Assembly: GCF_015864575.1 (NCBI RefSeq)
Contig: NZ_JADYWW010000001.1
Span: forward strand, 620,001-684,000
Reading direction: 5' to 3'
DNA length: 64,000 nt
Source: Salinibacterium sp. SWN248
Lineage (GTDB): Bacteria > Actinomycetota > Actinomycetes > Actinomycetales > Microbacteriaceae
Position numbers and translations under genes: made by a program. Positions 1 to 9,415 of this stretch are shown here, piece by piece. Under the pieces are notes generated by a model. The model saw only the letters and a list, made by a program, of their open reading frames with translations. It was not told the DNA's origin and did not search any database. Numbering within the stretch: the stretch's first letter is position 1; the number at the start of each line of letters is the position of its first letter.

Positions 1-212
1 CCTTTTCGGTCGACTTTCGCGTTCGTTGGCGGCGCGGGCGCACGCTTTTGTGCGCAACTCGGCCCAGTAACGGCGTCGCAGACCGACGCACGGAGCGGGT
101 AGCTGGCCGAGTCGCGAGGCCGCACGCTTCGCACAATAACAACGGGTTACGCGCACATGAGCAATTCGTTTAAAACCTTGGAATGAGCTGTGGGCAGGGC
201 TATCGTCTGACA

Positions 213-229
213 TACCCCCATTGGGGGTA
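213..229. promoter_or_regulatory. Palindrome upstream of the nuclease/nucleotidase gene
   Basis: The sequence TACCCCCATTGGGGGTA is a perfect inverted repeat (7-base arms, 3-base centre) ending 38 bases before the start codon at 268. A weak promoter can be drawn just before it (TTGGAA 177-182, TATCGT 201-206), which would put the palindrome at the transcription start. C-run/G-run palindromes of this kind resemble CsoR/RcnR-family operators, but no such regulator is seen here. Bases 1-212 hold no gene I can support. Confidence 0.4.
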
Positions 230-267
230 GACCGTTGATTTCACAATTCATAAGGGGACTGCCCGCT

Positions 268-3200
268 ATGTATCCACGAAGCAGCAGGCCAACGCGGCTC
301 ACGATCGGGGCTCTTGCCACGTCGTGCGCCATCGCGTTGACCGCGATCACCGCTCCGGCCGCCCTAGCGGCCGAAGCAACAGCAACTATTGCCGACGTTC
401 AAGGCACTTCAGCCTCGAGCACCATGGTCGGCACCACCGTCACCGTCGAGGGTGTTGTCACCGCTGACTACCGTGGGGCCTCCGGCTACCGTGGCATTGT
501 CATCCAGACTCCCGGATCGGGTGGGGCGAACGATGCTACGCCCGGCGCCTCCGACGGAATCTTCATCTTCCTGGGCAGTGCGAACCCCGCAGTGTCAATC
601 GGAGACAAGGTCACCGCAACCGGCCCCGTCGCTGAATACTTCGGGCTGACCCAGCTCGGTTCGGGCACGGCCGTCGAACTCGTGACGGCCGCCGCCGACC
701 TTGACCCGGCTGACCGTGTTGAGGCGTCCGCCCTCGATGCGAGCGTCGTCGGCAACGACCGCGAGCCTTTCGAGTCGATGCTCGTTGCCCCCACCGGTGA
801 CTACCTCGTCAGCTCGAGCCACCAGCTCTACAACTTCGGCACCCTCTGGCTCAGCCCAGAAGAGCTCGCCGTCAAGAGCACCGAGACTACGGATGCCGGA
901 GCCGACGCCGACGCGATCGCCGCCGCCAACCGTGCCAGCCGCATCTTCCTCGATGATGGCTACAGCATCCAAATCTCTAACGGTTCTCACCCCGGTGAGC
1001 AGCCGTACTTCTCAGCAGACACTGTTGTGCGCAACGGTGACACTGTGGAGTTCCCGGCGAACCCGTACGTTCTGAGCTACGGCTTCGACGACTGGCGTTT
1101 GCAGCCGACCGTGGCGATCAACGATGCGAGCCCGGCGGAGTCCCTGCCCACGTTCGAGTCGACGAACCCGCGTGAAGAGTCGGCTCCTGTTGTGGGTGGA
1201 GACTTCAAGGTTTCGGCCTTCAACGTCTACAACTACTTCACGACGCTCACGAGTGAAGACTCGGATGCGCGTGGTGCAGATACTGCTGAAGAGTTCGCTG
1301 TTCAGCAGTCGAAGATCGTTGCGGCTATCAACTCGCTCGATGCGGATGTCATTGGTCTGATGGAGATCGAGAACTCCATCAAGCTGGGTGGCAACCTCGA
1401 CGAAGCGCTCATGGATCTCGTCGGTGCGCTCAACGCCGCCGCCGGTGCCGGAACGTGGGATTACGTTCGCACGCCTGCAGCGCTGAACGATGCGGCCATC
1501 ACGGACTTCATCACGAATGCGATCATCTTCAAGCCAGCAGCAGCCACTCCGGTGGGCGACAGCTTCACTGCCGTTGACGAGTCGGTCTGGGACATCGCGC
1601 GCGAGCCGATTGCTCAGACGTTCGAGTCGAACGGCGAGCTCATCACGGTGATTGCTAACCACTTCAAGTCAAAGGGTGGCTCGGGAGCCGTGCCAACTGA
1701 CGGCCAGGGTTACTTCAACGTGGAACGCGTTGAGCAAGCCAATGCGGTCAAGGATCTCGTTGACTCGATCTCTGCTGACGAAGCGAAGAGCGACCAGGTT
1801 GTTCTCGTCGGTGACTTCAACGCCTACTCCGAAGAAGACCCGATTCAGGTCTTCACCGAGGCCGGCTACGTCGACACCCTCGCCGCCGAAGGTGACAACA
1901 AGTACACCTACACCTTCGATGGTGAACTGGGATCGCTTGACCACATCATCGTCTCGCCGTCGCTTGCCGATCACGTGACCGACGCTGCTGTCTGGAACAT
2001 CAACTCGCCCGAGTGGGGCGATCGCGGCTACGCTTTCGGCGCCGCCGAAGCGGGAAGCGTGTTCCGCTCGAGCGACCATGACCCGATCAGCATTGGCCTC
2101 AGCACTGAGGCTGTGCCGGTTGAGATCGAGATCCTCACCACGAACGACTTCCACGGTCGTATCGAGGCAGATCGTGGCATCCCCGGTGCAGCTCAGCTCG
2201 GCGGAATGGTGAACTACTGGGAAGCCATGAACCCCAACACCACGTTCGTTGGTGCTGGTGACTTCGTCGGAGCCACGACATTCACCTCGTTCATCCAGAA
2301 CGACCAGCCCACGATAGACGTGCTCAACGAAATCGGACTCGACACGAGTTCCTTCGGTAACCACGAATTCGATCAGGGTCGTGCCGATGTTGACGACCGC
2401 ATCCTGGATGCCGCCGACTGGCCCTACCTCGCAGCGAACCTCTACGACCGGGATACCAACGCTCCGGCCTACGACGAGTACTTCCTGCAGGAGTTCGATG
2501 GCGTGACCGTCGGATTCATCGGTGCCGTTACTGAAGACCTCAACGAGTTGGTCAGCCCTGCTGGCATCGAGTCGCTCGAGATCCGCAGCATCGTGACTGA
2601 GGTTGACCGTGTTGCGGACTACCTCACCGATGGAAGTGACGCCAATGGCGAAGCAGACGTTCTCGTTCTGCTCGTTCACGAAGGTGCGGCATCCACCGAC
2701 ATCGCAGCATCGACTGACGACTCGGCCTTTGGCCAGATCGTGATGGGCCTGAGCCCGAAGGTCGAAGCGATCGTCTCGGGTCACACTCACCTCGCGTACG
2801 ACCACGAGGTCACTGTTCCCGGCATGGACCGCCCTCGCTTGGTCGTTTCGGCCGGACAGTACGGAGCCAACTACGGCCACTTCGACCTCAACGTCGACCC
2901 AGCAACGAAGGAGATCCTCGACTTCGAGGCTGAGGTTCTGCCGATTGAGGGCTTCGAGCCGGATGCCGCTGTGCAGGCGATTGTCGACGAGGCTACGGCC
3001 GCGGCGGCTGAACTGGGCAACGCCAAGGTCGGAGAGATTTCCGACAGCATGTATCGCGCAGTGCAGACCCCGGTTGACGGAACCCCGTTCCCTGAGAACC
3101 GCGGTGGCGAGTCGACCATCGGCAACTTCGTCGCCGATGTTCAACTGTGGGCAGCATCCGATTCGGGCGCCGAGATCGCGTTCATGAACCCGGGCGGTTT

Positions 3201-4527
3201 GCGCACGGACCTCGTCTACGAAGCATCGGGTGCTGGCGACGGTGACGGTGAAGTGACGTACCGCGAGGCTGCGAACGTGCAGCCCTTCGGCAACACGCTC
3301 ACGACGATGTCGCTGACCGGTGCTCAGATCAAGTCGGTCCTCGAAGAGCAGTGGCAACCCGCAGGTGCTCAGCGTCCGTTCCTCAAGCTCGGAGTTTCGG
3401 AAGGGTTGACGTACTCGTACGACCCCACCGCGGCTCAGGGTGAGCGAGTAACCGCGATGTACCTCAACGGTGTTCCGGTGGATGTTGCAGCCAGCTACAC
3501 GGTGGTTGCTAACTCCTTCCTCGCGGCCGGTGGCGACAACTTCGCTACTCTCGCCGAGGGAACCGATCGCGCCGACAGCGGCCGCGTCGACCTGCAGTCC
3601 ATGGTCGAGTGGTTCGAAGAGAACACGATCGCTGACCCGCCGCTCGAACAGCGCGCCATTGGTGCTGTTGTTTCAGCTCCGGATGCTGACGGCTACAACC
3701 CCGGAGATGACGTCACGCTCGACCTCTCGTCGCTCACCTTCAGCCGTGGCGGCTCAGACGCCACCACGGTCGAGGTTTCGGTTGATGGAGACGTGCTCGG
3801 TTCGGCAACGATCGACCGCACCATCGTCGACACCACGGATGAGCAGGGCCGCGCTAGCGTGACCGTTACGATCCCCGCCGGCGCACCTTCGGGCACGCTC
3901 GCGCTGACCGTCATGGTTCCGGGAACCGACACTGCGGTCGTAGTGCCCATCGAGGTCGCGACGACTGCTGAAGCCATCGAGAACACGAAGGCACCGAGCA
4001 TCCGCGGCAAGGTCGAGGTTGGTAAGACAGTCAAGGCCGTGCACGGTAACTGGAGTGTGGCTTCGGCCGATTACAGCTACCAGTGGCTGCGCGACGGCGC
4101 ACCGATTGCTGATGCGACCGACAGCCGCTACCGCATCACGACCGACGACATCGGAACCGAACTGAGCGTGCAGGTCACGGCCAGCAAGGATGGTTACTCG
4201 GATGGTGTTGCAGAATCGGACGCCCAATCGGTGGAGAAGATCTCCTCGAGTGTTCGCTCGAGCCTCTCCTCCTGGTTCGTGTGGGGCAACCGCTCCGTCA
4301 CGGCGGATGCCAGCGTCTCGGTCGGCAAGGATGGCACGACCGCAGGCGAGGTGACCTTCTACGACGGTCGCACCGCTGTCGGCACGAGCACGGTAGACAA
4401 GCGCGGCAATGCCTCGCTGAAGCTGCCGAAGCTCAGCCGCGGCATCCACTGGATCTCGGTCGAGTACTCCGGTAACGACCTCGTGGAGTCCAGCACAAGC
4501 TGGCCGCGACTGGTCTTCGTCTTCTAG
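268..4527 (+). CDS. Secreted bifunctional nuclease / 5'-nucleotidase
   Basis: A 1419-residue exported protein that probably degrades extracellular nucleic acid and dephosphorylates the nucleotides. The ATG at 268 follows AAGGGG; an in-frame TTG at 235 is less likely because the signal peptide (RSSRPTR, then a hydrophobic stretch ending ALA-AEA) begins right after the ATG. Order: an OB-like N-terminal part; an endonuclease/exonuclease/phosphatase domain from about 312 to 609 (FNVYNYF, LMEIEN, GDFNAYS, SSDHDP); a metallophosphatase from about 621 (TTNDFHGR, GNHEFDQ, SGHTH); the 5'-nucleotidase C-terminal domain around 950 (MNPGGLRTD); then Ig-like repeats from about 1239. There is no LPXTG anchor, so it may be released or held by the Ig-like tail. 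It stands alone with its own terminator. ExeM/NucH-type nucleases and UshA-type nucleotidases are known separately; joint phosphate or nucleoside scavenging is inference. Confidence 0.93.
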   Translation: MYPRSSRPTRLTIGALATSCAIALTAITAPAALAAEATATIADVQGTSASSTMVGTTVTVEGVVTADYRGASGYRGIVIQTPGSGGANDATPGASDGIFIFLGSANPAVSIGDKVTATGPVAEYFGLTQLGSGTAVELVTAAADLDPADRVEASALDASVVGNDREPFESMLVAPTGDYLVSSSHQLYNFGTLWLSPEELAVKSTETTDAGADADAIAAANRASRIFLDDGYSIQISNGSHPGEQPYFSADTVVRNGDTVEFPANPYVLSYGFDDWRLQPTVAINDASPAESLPTFESTNPREESAPVVGGDFKVSAFNVYNYFTTLTSEDSDARGADTAEEFAVQQSKIVAAINSLDADVIGLMEIENSIKLGGNLDEALMDLVGALNAAAGAGTWDYVRTPAALNDAAITDFITNAIIFKPAAATPVGDSFTAVDESVWDIAREPIAQTFESNGELITVIANHFKSKGGSGAVPTDGQGYFNVERVEQANAVKDLVDSISADEAKSDQVVLVGDFNAYSEEDPIQVFTEAGYVDTLAAEGDNKYTYTFDGELGSLDHIIVSPSLADHVTDAAVWNINSPEWGDRGYAFGAAEAGSVFRSSDHDPISIGLSTEAVPVEIEILTTNDFHGRIEADRGIPGAAQLGGMVNYWEAMNPNTTFVGAGDFVGATTFTSFIQNDQPTIDVLNEIGLDTSSFGNHEFDQGRADVDDRILDAADWPYLAANLYDRDTNAPAYDEYFLQEFDGVTVGFIGAVTEDLNELVSPAGIESLEIRSIVTEVDRVADYLTDGSDANGEADVLVLLVHEGAASTDIAASTDDSAFGQIVMGLSPKVEAIVSGHTHLAYDHEVTVPGMDRPRLVVSAGQYGANYGHFDLNVDPATKEILDFEAEVLPIEGFEPDAAVQAIVDEATAAAAELGNAKVGEISDSMYRAVQTPVDGTPFPENRGGESTIGNFVADVQLWAASDSGAEIAFMNPGGLRTDLVYEASGAGDGDGEVTYREAANVQPFGNTLTTMSLTGAQIKSVLEEQWQPAGAQRPFLKLGVSEGLTYSYDPTAAQGERVTAMYLNGVPVDVAASYTVVANSFLAAGGDNFATLAEGTDRADSGRVDLQSMVEWFEENTIADPPLEQRAIGAVVSAPDADGYNPGDDVTLDLSSLTFSRGGSDATTVEVSVDGDVLGSATIDRTIVDTTDEQGRASVTVTIPAGAPSGTLALTVMVPGTDTAVVVPIEVATTAEAIENTKAPSIRGKVEVGKTVKAVHGNWSVASADYSYQWLRDGAPIADATDSRYRITTDDIGTELSVQVTASKDGYSDGVAESDAQSVEKISSSVRSSLSSWFVWGNRSVTADASVSVGKDGTTAGEVTFYDGRTAVGTSTVDKRGNASLKLPKLSRGIHWISVEYSGNDLVESSTSWPRLVFVF

Positions 4528-4557
4528 GCGAAAGCTGGCAGCTAGCTGCATAACGCG

Positions 4558-4588
4558 AAGAGGGCCCCGCACAACGCGGGGCCCTCTT
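4558..4588 (+). terminator. Intrinsic terminator after nuclease/nucleotidase
   Basis: A perfect 13-bp stem (arms 4558-4570 and 4576-4588, loop ACAAC) with a very GC-rich core is followed by TTCGTACTTTT. It lies 30 bases after the stop codon. Confidence 0.9.
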
Positions 4589-4695
4589 TTCGTACTTTTA
4601 CCCAGATTGATGAAATAAATTTGGCCTGCTGATTGCTACTAACTATGGTGAGCAAGCTCCCATCGATCTCCAACCTGCAAAGGAACCCCTGAATC

Positions 4696-5634
4696 ATGGC
4701 TAGTCGTATCTATAAGAACATCACCGAACTTGTCGGTAACACCCCGTTGGTTCAGCTCAACTCCGTCACAGACGATGCTGGCGCTACGGTGCTGGCGAAG
4801 CTCGAATTCCAGAACCCCTCGGCCAGCGTGAAGGACCGCATCGGTGTTGCGATCATCGACGCCGCTGAGAAGGCCGGGGCCCTGAAGCCCGGCGGAACCA
4901 TCGTTGAGGGCACCAGTGGCAACACCGGCATCGCCCTCGCCATGGTCGGCGCAGCCCGCGGTTACCGCGTTGTTCTCACCATGCCGGAGAGCATGAGCAA
5001 GGAACGCCGCATGTTACTTCGCGCGTTCGGTGCAGAACTCGTCTTGACCCCTGCCGGCGAAGGAATGCGTGGCGCCGTTGAGAAGGCTGCCGAAATCGTT
5101 GCTGCTACTGAAGGCGCCGTTGCCGCACAGCAGTTCGCAAACGCTGCAAACCCCGCTATTCACCGTGCAACCACGGGCCCAGAAATCTGGAATGACACCG
5201 ACGGTGCCGTCGACATCTTCGTTGCGGGAATCGGAACCGGTGGAACGATCACGGGTGCTGGCGGTTACCTCAAGGAACAGAACCCTGAGATCAAGGTTGT
5301 CGCTGTTGAGCCCGAAGAGTCCGCGATCCTCAATGGTGGAGCTCCTGGCCCCCACAAGATTCAGGGAATCGGCGCCAACTTTGTGCCTGAGATTCTCGAC
5401 CGCGATGTCTACGACGAGGTTCTCGACGTCAACATCACTCAGTCGGTCACGATGGCTCGTCGCCTCGCTGCCGAAGAGGGCATCCTCGCTGGTATCTCCT
5501 CGGGAGCAACCGTTCACGCGGCTCTCGAATTGGCCAAGCGCCCCGAGAACGCGGGAAAGACCATCGTTGTCATCATTGCGAGCTTCGGCGAGCGTTACCT
5601 GTCGACGCTTCTCTACGAAGACCTCGTCGACTAG
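4696..5634 (+). CDS. cysK: Cysteine synthase A (O-acetylserine sulfhydrylase)
   Basis: PLP enzyme making L-cysteine from O-acetylserine and sulfide in the cytoplasm. At 312 residues it has the usual family length. The PLP lysine is K46 in PSASVKDR; the phosphate/substrate loop is TSGNTGIA, and the glycine-rich PLP-phosphate loop is [10 protein letters not shown]. The ATG follows AAAGGA with an 8-base gap. cysE starts 70 bases downstream on the same strand, so the pair supplies and consumes O-acetylserine and may form the CysK-CysE complex. Sequence features and neighbour both support the call. Confidence 0.97.
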   Translation: MASRIYKNITELVGNTPLVQLNSVTDDAGATVLAKLEFQNPSASVKDRIGVAIIDAAEKAGALKPGGTIVEGTSGNTGIALAMVGAARGYRVVLTMPESMSKERRMLLRAFGAELVLTPAGEGMRGAVEKAAEIVAATEGAVAAQQFANAANPAIHRATTGPEIWNDTDGAVDIFVAGIGTGGTITGAGGYLKEQNPEIKVVAVEPEESAILNGGAPGPHKIQGIGANFVPEILDRDVYDEVLDVNITQSVTMARRLAAEEGILAGISSGATVHAALELAKRPENAGKTIVVIIASFGERYLSTLLYEDLVD

Positions 5635-5704
5635 GGGCTTGTCGACTAAGACCGAGTCACCTCAACTCAACGCCGCTAACCACCACTAACGACGGATCCC
5701 TCTA

Positions 5705-6274
5705 TTGTTTGCTCGAACTCGTGAAGACATCGCTGCCGTGCGCGAACGCGACCCCGCAGCCCGTGGTGCCTTCGAGATTTGGCTCACCTATTCGGGGATG
5801 CACGCCGTGTGGGGTTACCGCTTTAGCCACTGGCTCTGGACTGCGCGGGCATTCTTTCTTGCCCGCGTAGTCTCCCAGTTTGTCCGCTTCTTGACCGGCG
5901 TTGAGATTCACCCTGGCGCTCAACTTGGTCGCCGCGTCATCATCGATCACGGCTCCGGAGTCGTCATTGGCGAGACCGCCATCGTGGGCGACGACGTCTT
6001 GATTTACCATGGTGTCACGCTGGGCGGCACGAGCTCACAGGGCGGCAAACGTCACCCCACGCTCGGCAACGACATTGTCGTGGGCGCTGGGGCTGCCGTT
6101 CTTGGCGACATTACGATCGGCTCCGGCTCGGTGGTCGGTGCTGGTGCTGTAGTGGTGGCGGATGCTCCCGCCGATTCGCTTCTCGTTGGGGCCCCCGCCG
6201 TGGCGCGCCCCAAGGGCCGCACTAAGGCCCCCAAAGACGGCTTCAACTACATCGATCCCGCGATCTACATCTAG
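5705..6274 (+). CDS. cysE: Serine O-acetyltransferase
   Basis: Acetylates L-serine with acetyl-CoA, the first step of cysteine synthesis. The 189-residue protein has the short-form SAT layout: an N-terminal helical part ([17 protein letters not shown], then GMHAVWGYR) followed by left-handed beta-helix hexapeptide repeats ([38 protein letters not shown]). I chose the TTG at 5705 because the residues after it match the normal SAT N-terminus; no ATG is available before residue 32. The ribosome site is weak (GGAT). It lies just downstream of cysK. The final 20 residues are basic and variable, as in other short SATs. Confidence 0.95.
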   Translation: MFARTREDIAAVRERDPAARGAFEIWLTYSGMHAVWGYRFSHWLWTARAFFLARVVSQFVRFLTGVEIHPGAQLGRRVIIDHGSGVVIGETAIVGDDVLIYHGVTLGGTSSQGGKRHPTLGNDIVVGAGAAVLGDITIGSGSVVGAGAVVVADAPADSLLVGAPAVARPKGRTKAPKDGFNYIDPAIYI

Positions 6275-6375
6275 TCACTCGGGCTCGGCGGAGAGCCTGT
6301 CGCGTTCAGGCGGCCTCACGTAGTGCCCCTTGAGCGCACCGTTCTCCCTGCACCCTCAGGGTCGGTTTCGTCAGT

Positions 6376-6381
6376 TATGCT
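6376..6381 (+). promoter_or_regulatory. Leaderless-type -10 box (TATGCT)
   Basis: TATGCT ends 7 bases before the ATG at 6389 and no ribosome-binding site lies between. This spacing puts transcription start at the start codon. No convincing -35 box is visible. Confidence 0.5.
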
Positions 6382-6388
6382 CAGCATT

Positions 6389-7360
6389 ATGACGTCAGTT
6401 GAGGCAGCGCCCATCGAGCCCGAACGAAGCGAACTAGCGCCCGGCGGGATCGTCGTCGAAAATGTCGCACGATCGTTTGGCGAAGTCCACGCGGTGCGCG
6501 ACGCCAGTTTCGTCGCGACTCCCGGAACCGTCACCGGCCTCATCGGGCCCAATGGTTCCGGCAAGACCACGCTCATGCTCATGCTGGCATCCCTGCTTCA
6601 ACCGGATGCCGGCAGCATCCGCATTGCCGGTCACGATCCCGTCACCGAGACGGCAGCGGTCCGCTCGCAGCTCGGCTGGATGCCTGATGTGCTCGGTTCG
6701 TGGCCCACGCTCAGCGTGCGCGATACTCTCAGCTACACCGCGCGCATGTACGCAATGGATAAGGCGGCCGCGGCCGCACGCGCAAGCGAACTCATTGCGC
6801 TCGTCGACCTCACCGAGCTTGCCGACAGCCCCACTCGCGTTCTTTCGCGCGGGCAGAAGCAGCGCCTGAGTCTCGCTCGCGCGCTCGTGCACGACCCCAG
6901 CGTCCTGCTGCTCGATGAACCCGCCTCGGGCCTCGATCCGGTTGCCCGCGGTCATTTGCGCACGCTTGTTCGCCGACTTGCTTCCGAAGGAAAAACGCTC
7001 CTCGTCTCCAGCCACGTGCTCTCGGAGCTCGACGAAATGGCCGATGGCGCGGTGTACCTGTCGAAGGGCGTCACGGCGTCCGCGGAGGCCTTGGCGCGCA
7101 GCCGCGCCACTGCTCGTCCCTGGCGCATCCGCTCGAGCGACGTCGTGGCCCTGCGCGCGGCACTCGTCGCGGAGGGAATCGAGGAGGCTGCGATAGCGAC
7201 CGATCGCACGGAACTTCTTGTTGCGCTTGAGGGGGAGGCTGCGGCATCCACGCTACTTGCTCGACTGGTGGGTGCTGGCATTGCGATCAGCACTTTTGCC
7301 CCAGCGGTGGGCGACCTCGAACATGCCTTTATCGACCTGAGCTCGGAGGAAAGCAAATGA
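6389..7360 (+). CDS. ABC transporter ATP-binding protein
   Basis: 323-residue cytoplasmic ATPase of an ABC-2-type exporter. Walker A is GPNGSGKT (53-60), the signature is LSRGQKQRLSLARAL, Walker B is LLLDEPASGLDP and the switch histidine is in SSHVLSEL. The last ~90 residues form the accessory C-terminal part seen in many drug or polysaccharide exporters. Upstream in-frame starts exist (GTG 6323, ATG 6377), but 6389 fits the leaderless -10 and none has a ribosome site. Its stop overlaps the start of the permease by 4 bases (ATGA). Substrate is unknown; export is inferred from the subunit type. Confidence 0.93.
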   Translation: MTSVEAAPIEPERSELAPGGIVVENVARSFGEVHAVRDASFVATPGTVTGLIGPNGSGKTTLMLMLASLLQPDAGSIRIAGHDPVTETAAVRSQLGWMPDVLGSWPTLSVRDTLSYTARMYAMDKAAAAARASELIALVDLTELADSPTRVLSRGQKQRLSLARALVHDPSVLLLDEPASGLDPVARGHLRTLVRRLASEGKTLLVSSHVLSELDEMADGAVYLSKGVTASAEALARSRATARPWRIRSSDVVALRAALVAEGIEEAAIATDRTELLVALEGEAAASTLLARLVGAGIAISTFAPAVGDLEHAFIDLSSEESK

Positions 7361-8418
7361 GCGCGTTCTTCGCCGGTGTCGGAGTAATTCTTTCGCTCGA
7401 ACTGCGCCAGCGCGTGCGCACTACGAGCTGGTATATCTTGCTCGGTGTCTTCGTAGCGCTGATCCTCATGGTGACGGTGCTGTTGTCATTCGCGCTGAAT
7501 GGCTTTGGCACCGACGACAATGGTGCTGCGGGGGTCTACTCCACCGTCATCTACTTCGTGCTGCTGCTCGGCACGCTGGTGGCGCCCGCCCTGAGCGGCA
7601 ACGCCATCAATGGCGACCGGGATGCCGGAACTCTGGCAACCACGCAGGTGACACTCATCACAACCGGCCAACTAATTGTTGGCAAGTTTCTCTCGGCGTG
7701 GATCACGGCACTCGCGTTTTTGGTGGCCGCTATTCCGTTCCTCGTTTATGCGGCTATCGCCGGCCGGCTTCCGGCGAGCACTATCGTCGTGTCGATCGTG
7801 GTACTCGCGCTTGAACTGGGCGTCGTTGCTGCGGTCGGGGTGGGGCTTTCGGGCCTCATGTCACGACCGCTGTTCTCCATCGTGGTGACCTACTTGGTGG
7901 TCGCTGCTCTCAGCATCGGCACCATCATCGCGTTCACTCTTGGGGGGCTGGCGCTGCAGACGACAGCAACTCAGACCTCAAGCTACGCGCTTGAATACGA
8001 CAGTGCAGGAGCGCCGACGGCGTGCTCGGCGCCCGAAGAGTATGAGTACCAGACGCCACGCTTCGACCTGTTCTGGGGCGCATTGGCGGCAAACCCGTAC
8101 GTGATTCTGGCGGATGCCGTGCCGACAGCGTACGACTCGAACGATCAGCCGACTGACCTCTTCGGCTACTTCAAACTGTCGACTCGTATGGCCCAAATTC
8201 CACAGGACGCGGGGTACAGCTACGGCGAGTGCGTCGTTGGTGAGAGTGAGCAATACCCGGACGCCCCGAGTGCACGCAGCGTGATCGAATCCACGACTCC
8301 TAGCTGGGCCGTCGGGTTAGCGATTCACCTCGTCCTTGCGGGGGCGTTGCTTGCTGGGGCCTGGGCTCGCACCAAGACCCCAGCGGCAAAGCTGAGTCGC
8401 GGCAGCCGCATCGCTTAG
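7357..8418 (+). CDS. ABC-2 type transporter permease
   Basis: 353-residue membrane subunit partnering the ATPase just upstream, to which it is translationally coupled by ATGA. It has a first membrane segment after a basic N-terminus (LELRQRVRTTSWY), then about five more hydrophobic segments, with a large extracytoplasmic loop near residues 205-310 before the last one. A GDRDAGTLATTQ loop between segments 2 and 3 is typical of ABC-2 permeases. The two cysteines in the loop (CSAPEEYEYQ and YGECVVG) could form a disulfide. Substrate cannot be read from the sequence. Confidence 0.88.
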   Translation: MSAFFAGVGVILSLELRQRVRTTSWYILLGVFVALILMVTVLLSFALNGFGTDDNGAAGVYSTVIYFVLLLGTLVAPALSGNAINGDRDAGTLATTQVTLITTGQLIVGKFLSAWITALAFLVAAIPFLVYAAIAGRLPASTIVVSIVVLALELGVVAAVGVGLSGLMSRPLFSIVVTYLVVAALSIGTIIAFTLGGLALQTTATQTSSYALEYDSAGAPTACSAPEEYEYQTPRFDLFWGALAANPYVILADAVPTAYDSNDQPTDLFGYFKLSTRMAQIPQDAGYSYGECVVGESEQYPDAPSARSVIESTTPSWAVGLAIHLVLAGALLAGAWARTKTPAAKLSRGSRIA

Positions 8419-8437
8419 GGAGACGGCTTTCGCGGCG

Positions 8438-9151
8438 TTAGCCCATCGTGTTGACGATGAGCCCAATGTGAGTGAAGAAGTTGAGTGCGCCGAAGAGGAG
8501 GAACGCGGTGCCGCCGAGAGCAAGAGCGACCCCGGTAACCCACTGAACCTTGGTCGGCGTGCTGCGAACCGCAAAGCTGCGGGTGGCGAACGGGAAGAGC
8601 AGTGCTCCGAGGCCTACGAGCGCAAAGAGGCCTGACATGAAGATCGCTTCGACCCAGGGCCATTCGGCGAAGGCGCCAGAGATGGGCTCCTCGGGAGGGG
8701 CGGCGAAGAGCTGGAAGATGACTCCGGCGAAAGCAATCGCGATGAGAGCGAGGCCGAGACCGAAGATGAGCACGCCAAGGGGTTCAGCAGTGCGGGCGAC
8801 GGCGCGGGCGGCATCCTTGGATTCTTCGAGCACGGATGCGCGGCGCCAGAGTACGAAGCTCGCGGCGAGCAGCAGCACGCCGAAGGCCAGGCTCGGCTCG
8901 CCGAAGATGATGTTGTCGAAGGGGAAGTAGGCCGCGAAGGGCCAGGTCAGCGTCATGTGTGCGCCCGTGACGGTGAGGATCAGGCCCAGCACTCCGAAGT
9001 TCACGGCGTGACCGCGGAACTCCACGTCAGCTCCCGCCATGAGCTTGCGAGCAAACAACACGAGACTGAGCAGTCCCGCACCGGCGGCCACCGCCATGAT
9101 CGTGTTGTAGGTGGGCATTTGTGTCCAGTCGATGACTAATCCTTGATCCAT
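8438..9151 (-). CDS. Six-helix membrane protein (DUF981-like)
   Basis: 237-residue integral membrane protein with six clear hydrophobic segments (for example YNTIMAVAAGAGLLSLVLF and GVLLLAASFVLW). The composition and layout recall the DUF981 family of actinobacteria, but I cannot confirm this without a profile search, and no function is known. I start at the ATG at 9151 (DQGLVIDW), preceded by GAGAGGTG at about 12 bases; a longer GTG-started frame to 9232 reads through a basic, non-conserved stretch and is less likely. It is transcribed away from the sugar importer and converges on the ABC permease gene. Confidence 0.8.
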   Translation of the reverse strand: MDQGLVIDWTQMPTYNTIMAVAAGAGLLSLVLFARKLMAGADVEFRGHAVNFGVLGLILTVTGAHMTLTWPFAAYFPFDNIIFGEPSLAFGVLLLAASFVLWRRASVLEESKDAARAVARTAEPLGVLIFGLGLALIAIAFAGVIFQLFAAPPEEPISGAFAEWPWVEAIFMSGLFALVGLGALLFPFATRSFAVRSTPTKVQWVTGVALALGGTAFLLFGALNFFTHIGLIVNTMG

Positions 9152-9263
9152 CTCGTCAGTCAACACCTCTCGGCAGCGATACTCAAATTTGCCTAAATCG
9201 CGTAGAGCTGCACCGTGATGGTGCACGGTCATGTCTCATTCGTGTTGCGGTAGACAACTCAGT

Positions 9264-9304
9264 TGCGCAAGCGCTTGCACAAACCGTTGATCGTCACCTA
9301 GCGT
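9264..9304 (+). promoter_or_regulatory. Promoter with LacI-family operator for the sugar importer
   Basis: GCAAGCGCTTGC (9267-9278) is a perfect 12-bp palindrome with the classic central CG of LacI/GalR operators. It overlaps the -35 TTGCAC (9275-9280); TAGCGT (9299-9304) lies 18 bases further as the -10. Binding would block RNA polymerase. An IR TGCACC-N5-GGTGCA lies upstream at 9209-9225. No lacI gene adjoins, and the operator differs from those at 50.8 kb. Confidence 0.7.
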
Positions 9305-9415
9305 GAGTCATGAACACGCTCTCTTGAGCTGCAATGAGCGAGCGAGTTCAGAGCTGCAGTTGTTCCCCCCGCACGCTGCTCGGCCTGCGGGCAAACCTCG
9401 ACGAGGAGGATTTGT

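Noticed and set aside
1-146. Open frames at the left edge that might be the end of an upstream gene
   Set aside because: Two short frames are open, but neither shows recognisable protein sequence, and composition does not choose between them.
1669-3357. 562-codon minus-strand frame
   Set aside because: It is the antisense of the nuclease/nucleotidase gene, rich in Val/Arg/His as such shadows are, with no domain.
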